This document shows, piece after piece, positions 1 to 6,111 of a stretch of DNA of 6,111 nt. A program made the translations under genes and the position numbers. Below the pieces are notes generated by a model. It searched no databases. It was given only the letters and a program-made list of their open reading frames with translations, and was not told where the DNA came from. The DNA comes from Bacteroidales bacterium (GTDB lineage Bacteria; Bacteroidota; Bacteroidia; Bacteroidales; JAOZTL01), in contig JAOZTL010000214.1 in assembly GCA_029942205.1 (NCBI GenBank), positions 1 to 6,111 of the forward strand, read 5' to 3'. Position 1 is the first letter of the stretch; each line of letters begins with the position of its first letter.

Positions 1-1
1 T

Positions 2-1174
2 GGAGGAATCATTTTAGATAAATGGGGAATTCGTTTTACAGGCATACTTTTCATTACATTTATGGTAGGAGGCGCATTTATTACGGCTTATGGAGCAAGT
101 GAAATGTATAGTAATGGCGGCTTTGGCTATGGATTCTTTTCTTCTTTTTGGACAGATTATAGTCCCGAATTAAAAATGATGATTCTCGGACGGTTATTTT
201 TTGGTTTAGGAGCAGAAACAAGTATTGTTGTCATCAATAAAGTTCTCGTTAAATGGTTTAAAAACAATAATTTAGCCTTAGCATTTGCAATCAATGTAGC
301 TATCGCCCGAATCGGAACCATGATGGCACTTATTCTTTCGCCAGTACTCGTCGAATCACAATCAGGCTGGTCTACAGCTGTTTGGTTTGCAGCAATGCTT
401 GTCGCAATCGGATTAATTAGCTATTTTGCTTACGTTATGTACGACATGAAATTTGATAAACAAGAATCTGAAAGTCAAAAAGACAAATCATTAATTGACG
501 ATGACGAAGAATTCCATATTGCAGATATTTTCAAGCTCTTTACGAATAAATCATTTTTATATGTTTCAGCTTTATGTGTTACATTTTATGCTGCAGTTTT
601 TCCTTTTCTAGCCTATGCACCCGATTTATTTGTAAATAAATATGGAATGGAGGAAGGCTTTAGCGGACAAATAACCTCTCTCCTACCCTTCGGAACAATC
701 TTTTTCACTCCTTTATTTGGATGGTATGTCGATAAAAAAGGAAAGGCAGCGAGTCTTATGATTGCGGGTTCTGCACTTTTGATTATTGTTCATCTTACCC
801 TAGCTCTTACTTCATTTGCACCTTATATTCCAATTATACTATTAGGTATTGCATTTTCACTTGTCCCAGCTGCCATGTGGCCATCGGTAGCCAAATTGGT
901 AAAAGAATCGCAATTAGGAACAGCATACGGAGTAATGACTTCTATACAAAATTTAGGATTATTTGCAATCCCATTACTCGCAGGAACTTTGTTAGACTCG
1001 TCTAATAAAGGAGTTACAGCAGAAATGGTAAAAGCAGGTACTGCAAGTTTTGATTACACCAATACAATGCTCATGTTTTCGGTCTTAGGTGTTTTTGGAT
1101 TATTTTTTGCATTTATGCTCAAACGTGAAGATAAAACATCAGGCTTTGGACTAGAATCTGCGGCTGATAATTAA
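2..1174 (+). CDS. MFS transporter, MFSD1-like, 5' truncated by window edge
   Basis: This is an inner-membrane major facilitator superfamily transporter whose substrate cannot be read from the sequence. The reading frame is open to the left edge. The ATG at 62 is internal, because the 20 codons before it encode GGIILDKWGIRFTG, a good match to MFS motif A (G-x-x-x-D-x-x-G-x-R) between TM2 and TM3; TM1 and most of TM2 are therefore outside the window. Numbering from the ATG at 62, hydrophobic segments alternate with short loops. An acidic, lysine-rich central loop lies at about 128-155. A second motif-A-like loop (GWYVDKKGK) is at 220-228, and the last membrane segment is at about 335-353. The stretches RLFFGLGAET, WPSVAKLV and QLGTAYGVMTSIQNLG resemble eukaryotic MFSD1, a lysosomal dipeptide transporter, as I recall that family. 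A small-peptide substrate is therefore possible but inferred. The MFS call is secure and the subfamily is likely. The next gene is 202 bp away behind a probable terminator. Confidence 0.93.
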   Translation, partial: GGIILDKWGIRFTGILFITFMVGGAFITAYGASEMYSNGGFGYGFFSSFWTDYSPELKMMILGRLFFGLGAETSIVVINKVLVKWFKNNNLALAFAINVAIARIGTMMALILSPVLVESQSGWSTAVWFAAMLVAIGLISYFAYVMYDMKFDKQESESQKDKSLIDDDEEFHIADIFKLFTNKSFLYVSALCVTFYAAVFPFLAYAPDLFVNKYGMEEGFSGQITSLLPFGTIFFTPLFGWYVDKKGKAASLMIAGSALLIIVHLTLALTSFAPYIPIILLGIAFSLVPAAMWPSVAKLVKESQLGTAYGVMTSIQNLGLFAIPLLAGTLLDSSNKGVTAEMVKAGTASFDYTNTMLMFSVLGVFGLFFAFMLKREDKTSGFGLESAADN

Positions 1175-1185
1175 AATTTTATTAG

Positions 1186-1231
1186 TTTTTCATAACAAAA
1201 TTAGTTTAAATACTAATTTTGTTATGAAAAA
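1186..1231. repeat. Perfect 20-bp inverted repeat with 6-nt loop
   Basis: The left arm (1186-1205) and right arm (1212-1231) are exact reverse complements of 20 bases, separated by a 6-base spacer (1206-1211). The repeat starts 11 bp after the stop codon of the MFS gene. The arms are almost all A/T, with three G/C pairs each. In either direction a transcript would begin the stem with a U run and end it with an A run. That is the reverse of the usual intrinsic terminator layout, so it is not a standard terminator. It could be an RNA hairpin that protects the 3' end of the transporter mRNA, a protein-binding site, or a dispersed palindromic repeat. Confidence 0.8.
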
Positions 1232-1300
1232 AATAAGACCATTAATATTATTCTTGTTCTTAGTACATTTATATAATGTTCATAAACATAAATTAAATAA

Positions 1301-1353
1301 AAAAAGCTGTTTTTTTCCTAACAATATTTTTTTTGATAAATTATCGGCTTTTT
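1301..1353 (+). terminator. Probable intrinsic terminator of the MFS gene
   Basis: AAAAAGCTG (1301-1309) can pair with CGGCTTTTT (1345-1353). This gives a 9-bp stem with one G-U pair, an A run at the 5' base and a T run at the 3' side, which is the normal polarity for a + strand terminator. The loop is long (35 nt) and itself T-rich, so folding strength is uncertain. The stem ends 23 bp before the start of the DUF4831 gene. If it is active, that gene needs a promoter inside or just downstream of this element, or it relies on read-through. Confidence 0.5.
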
Positions 1354-1376
1354 ATAACAATTAAAATATTTATATT

Positions 1377-2573
1377 ATGAAAAAAATGTTTTTTTTCATA
1401 CTCACGCTATTTATAGCGAGTTCGTGTGCAACAGAAAAAGTAAGTATCCAAGTAAGTAATTTAAAAGAAACACGAGTAATAGTAGATAATCCTTTGATTT
1501 ATGCATTGCCAAAAACCGTGGTAACAATAAAAGTTACAGCAAAGAGAAAAGTAGCTCAACGAGGAATTTTTTCTGATTATGCTCATAAATATTTAGGAAT
1601 TCCAAATGTAATAAAGAGAAATACGGTTCTCTGGGAAATTAACGATATAAAATTCGATCAATATGCAGTCCCAGATACTAGCAATTATTATGTTGTAAGT
1701 ACAAGTGGATCAGGAAAATACATAAATTTAACACCAGAAGGGCTTATTATTTCCATACATTCTGAACAAAATTTCCAAAATCAAAATAGAAATGAACAAG
1801 AAGGTCTCTTTTCTCCTAATTCAGCCAATAATAATCAATTAAATTCTAATATTTTCATCCAAAAAACGATGAAAGTAAAAATGGATACGATCTACGAAGA
1901 AATTCAAGAAGATTCAATATTTATTAGAGTCCCAATTGTGAGAAAACAATTAGTAAAAAAATCCATTGAAGACCAAGCGCAAGAGCTTTCAAATCAAATA
2001 CTTACACTTAGAGATGATAGGAATGCAATAATTATAGGCGATGGGTATTCGGAAGATACGCCTGATGGAAAATCACTTGAAGTAATGATTAACGAACTAA
2101 ATAAACTAGAAGCGAAGTATTTATCTTTGTTTACAGGACAATATCATGAAAAAAAATTCACATACTACTTTCAGTATGAGCCAATTAGCAATACAAAATT
2201 ATCTCAACACATTATCTTTCGTTTCTCTCAGACACGAGGAATACTTGACCGTACAGATATTAAAGCACACCCTGTAATTATAGAAATTGCAAGTACATCA
2301 AATACGGATGTCATTCATAATTTTTGGACAAAACAAGAAGAACTCCGAAAAATAACAGAAGAAAAATTAGAACAAAATGGCTTTTATTATAGGAATCCTG
2401 CACAAGCCAATGTTCGTGTTATTCTTGATGGAGAAGCCATTGCAGAACAAACGATGTTAATCGCTCAGTATGGAACACTTGGCATATTACCTGCAATCTT
2501 GTTTCAAAATAATGATGTTGAAGTCAAATTTTATCCAGAATACGGTTCGATAAAAAGTATTAATAAAAAATAA
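1377..2573 (+). CDS. DUF4831-family putative lipoprotein
   Basis: This is a complete 398-aa protein of unknown function. The N-terminus MKKMFFFILTLFIASSC is a short lysine-led hydrophobic signal ending in a plausible lipobox with the acylated Cys at position 17, so I expect a membrane-anchored lipoprotein facing the periplasm or outer membrane. The ATKs after Cys17 show only one acidic residue (C-A-T-E-K), so a surface-export signal is not clear. Features that recall DUF4831 are YALPKT (42-47) near the N-terminus, KYLGI (71-75), the W-x-I segment (86-88) leading to PD (99-100), a helical stretch around 195-220 followed by GDG, LxxLExKYxxLFTG (241-254) and IAQYGTLGILP (362-372) near the end. 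The Asn/Gln-rich stretch at about 131-158 looks like a flexible insert. The ATG at 1377 is chosen because the signal peptide begins there; the leader is A/T-rich with no Shine-Dalgarno, as expected in Bacteroidota. It probably forms its own transcription unit. Confidence 0.85.
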   Translation: MKKMFFFILTLFIASSCATEKVSIQVSNLKETRVIVDNPLIYALPKTVVTIKVTAKRKVAQRGIFSDYAHKYLGIPNVIKRNTVLWEINDIKFDQYAVPDTSNYYVVSTSGSGKYINLTPEGLIISIHSEQNFQNQNRNEQEGLFSPNSANNNQLNSNIFIQKTMKVKMDTIYEEIQEDSIFIRVPIVRKQLVKKSIEDQAQELSNQILTLRDDRNAIIIGDGYSEDTPDGKSLEVMINELNKLEAKYLSLFTGQYHEKKFTYYFQYEPISNTKLSQHIIFRFSQTRGILDRTDIKAHPVIIEIASTSNTDVIHNFWTKQEELRKITEEKLEQNGFYYRNPAQANVRVILDGEAIAEQTMLIAQYGTLGILPAILFQNNDVEVKFYPEYGSIKSINKK

Positions 2574-2932
2574 AAATCAACTATTTTAAAAATTTTCATA
2601 TAAAGAAATCGACATTTTATTTTTATTCCATTAGTTATTATTTATAAACGCATATTATATAAATACATAAATTTCAATACTAATTCCACTTTACGAAGTT
2701 AGAACTTGCTGTTAATCAATTCATTTGCCTGTTTTATGATACGGTGAAGTCAAAAGTAGAAAGTATTAAATAAAAAGAGTTTTTGTTAAAAGCAATGTTT
2801 TTCAAGCTAAAATCGGCTATTTTTTTTTACTTTCTATAAAATATTTTGTCTAATATCAGTCAAAAAAGAGATAATACGCTAATAATCAACTAATATTAAC
2901 TTGATAAAGTATAACTAATTAAAAGCAAAAAG
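2574..2932. other. 359-bp AT-rich intergenic region without a gene
   Basis: I find no credible coding frame on either strand and no tRNA-like fold. Near the middle lies a slightly more GC-containing stretch (about 2690-2750). It is followed by a degenerate copy of the terminator-like element seen upstream of the DUF4831 gene, and by a 9-bp inverted repeat (2757-2765 against 2828-2836) that encloses it. The promoter of the following gene should lie in the last 100 bp, but no convincing Bacteroidota -33/-7 pair (TTG and TAnnTTTG at 19-21 bp spacing) is visible. Confidence 0.6.
2757..2836 (+). terminator. Possible weak terminator enclosed by a 9-bp inverted repeat
   Basis: TAGAAAGTA (2757-2765) and TACTTTCTA (2828-2836) are perfect reverse complements and could form the base of an 80-nt hairpin. 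Inside it are an A-run plus AGAG (2772-2779) and ATCGGCTA followed by a run of nine T (2820-2828). The A run can pair with the T run with one bulged base, which would give a weak stem followed by U residues. This could end transcription from the DUF4831 gene about 200 bp upstream. The pairing is poor, so the assignment is tentative. Confidence 0.3.
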
Positions 2933-5746
2933 ATGAAACGAGCTCTTAATATTATCACTATAATCCTGATAACAAGTAACTTACTGTCGCAGCAAAGTCC
3001 TCCAGAATTAAAATGGAAAAGTATAGAAACTGAAAACTTTGAACTTATTTTTCCAGATGAAATTAATAAAACAGCACAAATAATAGCAAATAAATTAGTT
3101 AAAGTTTATCAATTTGAAGGAAAAAGTCTTAATATTAAGGCAAAACCAATTTCTATTTTATTATTTAATCAATCAACTATTTCTAATGGCTATGCAGGCA
3201 TTGCACCACGTCGTATGGGCTGGTACTTGACCCCTTTGCCTTCGCTCAGTTTAGGAAATGAAGATTGGTACAATACCCTTGCACTACACGAATATCGGCA
3301 CATTCATCAATTTGACAAAATAAATACAGGAATGACACGTATTGGTAGCATTCTATTTGGTGATTATGGGCTATCGATGCTGAGTTATTCGATTCCAAAC
3401 TGGTGGTATGAAGGTGATGCGATTATGATAGAAACAAGCTTAAGTAACTCAGGAAGAGGGCGTTCACCTAACTTCACAATGCCTATAAAAGCAAACATCA
3501 TAAATAATGAAAATTTTTCGTATAATACTGCCAAATTTAGATCATACAAACGTTATTTTCCAAACCACTATTATCTTGGTTTTTTGATGGTTGCAAATGC
3601 ACGTAGACATTTTGGAGAAAACATTTGGGGAGATATTATCAAAAAAACATCAAAATTTTCTATCTGTCCTTATGCATTTTCTCGAAGTTTGAAAAAAACA
3701 ATAGGCTTTACGAGTAGTCAATTATACAAGAGAACAATACAAGAATTAGACTCAATATGGACAGATCAAATTGCCAAACTAGAAACTACTACAGTTAGCA
3801 CAATCAATAAACGAAAAAAACGCTATCATTGGTGCAATTATGATTCTCCGCAATTTTTGAATGAAAATAATATTGTTGTACGTAAATCCGGGCTAAAAAC
3901 AAGCTCCACTTTTTATAAAATAAATTTAGACGGCAAAGAGAAAAAATTATTCAGAACAAGTGCTAACTCCATGAGTGTGAATGCAAATAAAATTGTTTGG
4001 ACAAGTCTAATACCTGATGTTCGCTGGGGCGAGCGTGATTATTCGGATATTTATGTATACAATGAAAATACGAAAAAGAAAATAAGATTAACACATCGTC
4101 AGAAATATTTCTCGCCTAGCTTATCCAGCGATGGCACAAAAATCGCTGCGATAGAATATTCTAAAGATCAAAAAACAACAATTGTCATTTTAGATGCAAA
4201 AACAGGCACTGTTTTGAAAAAAATAGCTAGTCCAAACAATTATTTTCTTCGATCACCTTCTTGGTCAGCCGACAACAAGCAGCTTGTGTTTACAAAGCAC
4301 CATCGTGATGGTCAAAATATTTGCATCTTAAATATTGATAATGAGTCATTTACAGAAATAACTAAAACTTCATGGGAAGATATTGCAAAACCAGTATTCT
4401 ATAATAATTATATTTTATACAATTCGTCTTATTCTGGTATTGGAAATTTATTTGCAATCGATTTGACAAGCAAAGAACGTTTTCAAGTCAGTTCGAGGAA
4501 TTTTGGGGTAAGTAATGCAGCTATTTCTCCAGATAATTCGACTCTTATTTTTCAAGATTATGATTATAAAGGTTTTGATATATCATTAATTGACTTAGAA
4601 CCAGACAAATGGAAAAAAATAAATAACATACAACTAAGTCATGATAACTTTTTCTCTCCCATTTTAAAACAAGAACAAGGAGGAAGTATTTTTGATAAAA
4701 AGAGTGAATATGATGAATTTAGCATAAACAATTACAAAAAAGGACGTAATGGAATTAATATTCATAGTTGGGGACTTTATGCTGCCTATCCGAATTTACA
4801 AGCAATGTTATATTCCCGTAACCAACTGAATACCTTGCAATTATCGGCAGGATACGAATATAATACAACAGAAAATACCAATACAGGAATATTTGCAGTA
4901 AGTTACAAAGGCTGGTTTCCTATTGTAAGCTTAGGCTTGATTTCGAGCGAGCGAAAAGCTAGCTATGTTCATGATAACCAGCAATATAACGATCAATGGA
5001 ATGAGCATAGTGCCAAGCTAGCGATGGAAGTTCCATTAAATTTGTCTCGAAATGCGTACAACCGATCCTTATCTTTTGCTACTGATATAAAGTATACATA
5101 TATTCAAAACAAAGGAGAATTACGATATTTATCAGAATCAGGAAATGGAGCTTTTATTCCGATACATTTTTCTACAACTTTTCGTAATTTTTTACATAGC
5201 GCATCTAGCAATATAAATCCAGATTTCGGTCAATATGTTGGAATTAGTTATAGAAAAACAATTTCAGACGAAAGCATTTCTGGAAATTTAGTTTCTTTTT
5301 ATAGTAATCTATATTTTCCTGGTCTATTTAAGACTCATAGCCTTATTATCAGTGGAGCGTATGAAATACAACGAAAATATGAAGAAGAAAACAGTACACT
5401 TTATTATTTTTCTAGCGAAGTGCCTCGAATAAAAGGTTATGAATCAAATACTAGTGAATTATTTTATTCTTTTTTGGCAGAATATAAACTACCACTATGG
5501 AATCCAGATTTTGGTCTAGGAGGACTGGTTTATTTCAAACGTCTGAAAGCTAATTTGTTTTATCATCAGGGATTTAGCAAATTACATACTTACGAAAGAA
5601 ATATGCAATCAACAGGCATTGAATTATCTATGGAATTTTTCGGACTTCGACTAGAAAGACCTATCGAATTAGGAGTTCGCTTTTCTTATCTTATTCCTGA
5701 GCAAGAATTCAAATCCAATTTTTTAATCTTTTCACTTCCATTTTAA
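2933..5746 (+). CDS. Exported HExxH metallopeptidase-like protein with PD40 propeller and OM beta-barrel
   Basis: This is a complete 937-aa protein that I recognise by domains only. Residues 1-19 are a Sec signal peptide, with likely cleavage near LLS|QQ. Residues about 25-285 look like a gluzincin or peptidase-MA-type domain. HEYRH (119-123) supplies two zinc-binding His and the catalytic Glu120, and WWYEGDA (157-163) supplies Glu160 as the probable third ligand. Helical segments at about 211-285 fit the rest of this fold. Residues about 300-560 contain TolB/PD40-type propeller repeats (SPSLSSDGTKIA at 394-405, SPSWSADNKQLVF at 441-453, AAISPDNSTLIF at 529-540). Residues about 600-937 show alternating aromatic and polar strands, an IKGYE motif (833-837) like the R-G-F/Y motif of Omp85 proteins, and a terminal Phe, consistent with an outer-membrane barrel. 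The start fits the signal peptide; there is no Shine-Dalgarno. The target is unknown. The active-site residues are intact, so peptidase activity is plausible but inferred. Confidence 0.85.
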   Translation: MKRALNIITIILITSNLLSQQSPPELKWKSIETENFELIFPDEINKTAQIIANKLVKVYQFEGKSLNIKAKPISILLFNQSTISNGYAGIAPRRMGWYLTPLPSLSLGNEDWYNTLALHEYRHIHQFDKINTGMTRIGSILFGDYGLSMLSYSIPNWWYEGDAIMIETSLSNSGRGRSPNFTMPIKANIINNENFSYNTAKFRSYKRYFPNHYYLGFLMVANARRHFGENIWGDIIKKTSKFSICPYAFSRSLKKTIGFTSSQLYKRTIQELDSIWTDQIAKLETTTVSTINKRKKRYHWCNYDSPQFLNENNIVVRKSGLKTSSTFYKINLDGKEKKLFRTSANSMSVNANKIVWTSLIPDVRWGERDYSDIYVYNENTKKKIRLTHRQKYFSPSLSSDGTKIAAIEYSKDQKTTIVILDAKTGTVLKKIASPNNYFLRSPSWSADNKQLVFTKHHRDGQNICILNIDNESFTEITKTSWEDIAKPVFYNNYILYNSSYSGIGNLFAIDLTSKERFQVSSRNFGVSNAAISPDNSTLIFQDYDYKGFDISLIDLEPDKWKKINNIQLSHDNFFSPILKQEQGGSIFDKKSEYDEFSINNYKKGRNGINIHSWGLYAAYPNLQAMLYSRNQLNTLQLSAGYEYNTTENTNTGIFAVSYKGWFPIVSLGLISSERKASYVHDNQQYNDQWNEHSAKLAMEVPLNLSRNAYNRSLSFATDIKYTYIQNKGELRYLSESGNGAFIPIHFSTTFRNFLHSASSNINPDFGQYVGISYRKTISDESISGNLVSFYSNLYFPGLFKTHSLIISGAYEIQRKYEEENSTLYYFSSEVPRIKGYESNTSELFYSFLAEYKLPLWNPDFGLGGLVYFKRLKANLFYHQGFSKLHTYERNMQSTGIELSMEFFGLRLERPIELGVRFSYLIPEQEFKSNFLIFSLPF

Positions 5747-5753
5747 TCAAAAC

Positions 5754-5791
5754 AAAAAAATCCTTTGCAAAAGTTTACAAGGGATTTTTTT
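5754..5791. terminator. Bidirectional intrinsic terminator between convergent genes
   Basis: Left arm 5754-5767 (seven A, then TCCTTTG) pairs with right arm 5778-5791 (CAAGGGA, then seven T) over 14 bp with a single G-U pair and a 10-nt loop. The A run on one side and T run on the other make it symmetrical, so it can terminate transcripts from both the outer-membrane protein gene (ending 7 bp before) and argS. The right arm directly abuts the argS stop codon (5794-5792). This is the strongest terminator in the window. Confidence 0.9.
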
Positions 5792-6111
5792 CTACATTCG
5801 CTCAGGAACAGCGATTCCAAGTAAATCCATCGAAGAGCTGATAAGTTTTGCAACAAAATCGGATAGTCCTAATCTAAAATTACGTTTGTCTTTCTGTTCT
5901 TCTTTCCAAATAGGATAATCATGATAAAATTGATTGTACTCCTTTACCAAATCATAAGTGAAATTTGCAATCAAAGCAGGACTTTGATTTTCTCCTGCAT
6001 CCGCAAGTGTTTGAGGAAAAGTATAAATCAATTTCAATAATTGTATTTCTTTTTTACTTAATTCAAGATTCGTTTCATCAAAAAGTACATATTCCACCTT
6101 AGCTTCCTTAA
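5792..6111 (-). CDS. argS: Arginyl-tRNA synthetase, C-terminal part (cut by right edge)
   Basis: This is the last 105 codons of a class I aminoacyl-tRNA synthetase that charges tRNA-Arg with arginine in the cytoplasm. The frame is open to the right edge. A GTG at 6097-6095 could be mistaken for a start, but the four codons before it (KEAK) continue the reading frame and the visible part is only the C-terminal anticodon-binding (DALR) domain, so the true start lies outside. The diagnostic parts are a helix with ANFTYDLVKEYNQFYHDYPI, a following basic stretch with RNFRLGLSDFV, and the terminal MDLLGIAVPERM, which is nearly invariant in ArgS. The catalytic HIGH and KMSK-type region is not in the window. 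It ends in TAG against the shared terminator and is convergent with the outer-membrane protein gene. I see no frameshift in the visible part. Confidence 0.95.
   Translation of the reverse strand, partial: KEAKVEYVLFDETNLELSKKEIQLLKLIYTFPQTLADAGENQSPALIANFTYDLVKEYNQFYHDYPIWKEEQKDKRNFRLGLSDFVAKLISSSMDLLGIAVPERM

Noticed and set aside
62..64. ATG as the start of the transporter
   Set aside because: The 20 codons upstream are open and encode MFS motif A, so this Met is inside TM3 and the true start is outside the window.
1264..1271. TACATTTA as a Bacteroidota -7 box (TAnnTTTG)
   Set aside because: It matches seven of eight positions, but no TTG lies at the required distance upstream, and it sits before the probable terminator.
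1224..1364. Small + strand frame of 46 codons beginning MKKIRPLILFLFLV, signal-peptide-like
   Set aside because: It starts inside the right arm of the palindrome, overlaps the probable terminator, and after the first 15 residues turns into low-complexity AT-driven sequence rich in Lys, Asn and Phe. I see no family resemblance.
2562..2627. AT-only inverted repeat (AATAAAAA-type) around the DUF4831 stop codon
   Set aside because: It is imperfect and wholly A/T in a low-complexity stretch, where such pairing is expected by chance.
2799..2841. Short frame ATG TTT TTC AAG in the gap before the fusion gene
   Set aside because: It has only 14 codons, runs through the T tract of the terminator-like element, and shows no sign of being translated.
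6095..6097. GTG on the - strand as the start of a 101-aa gene
   Set aside because: The frame continues to the window edge and the product is plainly the C-terminal domain of ArgS, so this is an internal Val codon.

Overview
The window looks like part of a Bacteroidota chromosome. It is strongly AT-rich, most of all between genes. The starts of the two complete genes lack a Shine-Dalgarno sequence and have A/T-rich leaders instead. The window also carries a DUF4831-type lipoprotein, a family I know essentially only from Bacteroidota, and an ArgS C-terminus of Bacteroidota type. I cannot fix the order or genus. I see no tRNA, rRNA, CRISPR array, transposase or phage gene.

Layout, left to right: (1) the 3' part of a major facilitator superfamily transporter on the + strand, cut by the left window edge, whose second half resembles eukaryotic MFSD1; (2) a 202-bp gap with a perfect 20-bp inverted repeat and, further on, a plausible intrinsic terminator; (3) a complete DUF4831-family putative lipoprotein (398 aa); (4) a 359-bp AT-rich gap with no gene, holding a degenerate second copy of the terminator-like element; (5) a complete 937-aa exported protein that appears to join a gluzincin-type (HExxH...E) metallopeptidase domain, a TolB/PD40-like beta-propeller and a C-terminal outer-membrane beta-barrel; (6) a compact bidirectional terminator; (7) the C-terminal end of arginyl-tRNA synthetase on the - strand, running off the right edge.

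The three + strand genes are separated by gaps of 202 and 359 bp with terminator-like signals between them, so they look like separate transcription units rather than an operon. All three would act at the cell envelope (inner-membrane transporter, lipoprotein, outer-membrane protein), but nothing in the sequence shows that they work together. The convergent argS is an unrelated housekeeping gene. The most interesting item is the three-domain outer-membrane protein at 2933-5746. Family names here are recalled from sequence patterns and were not tested by database search.
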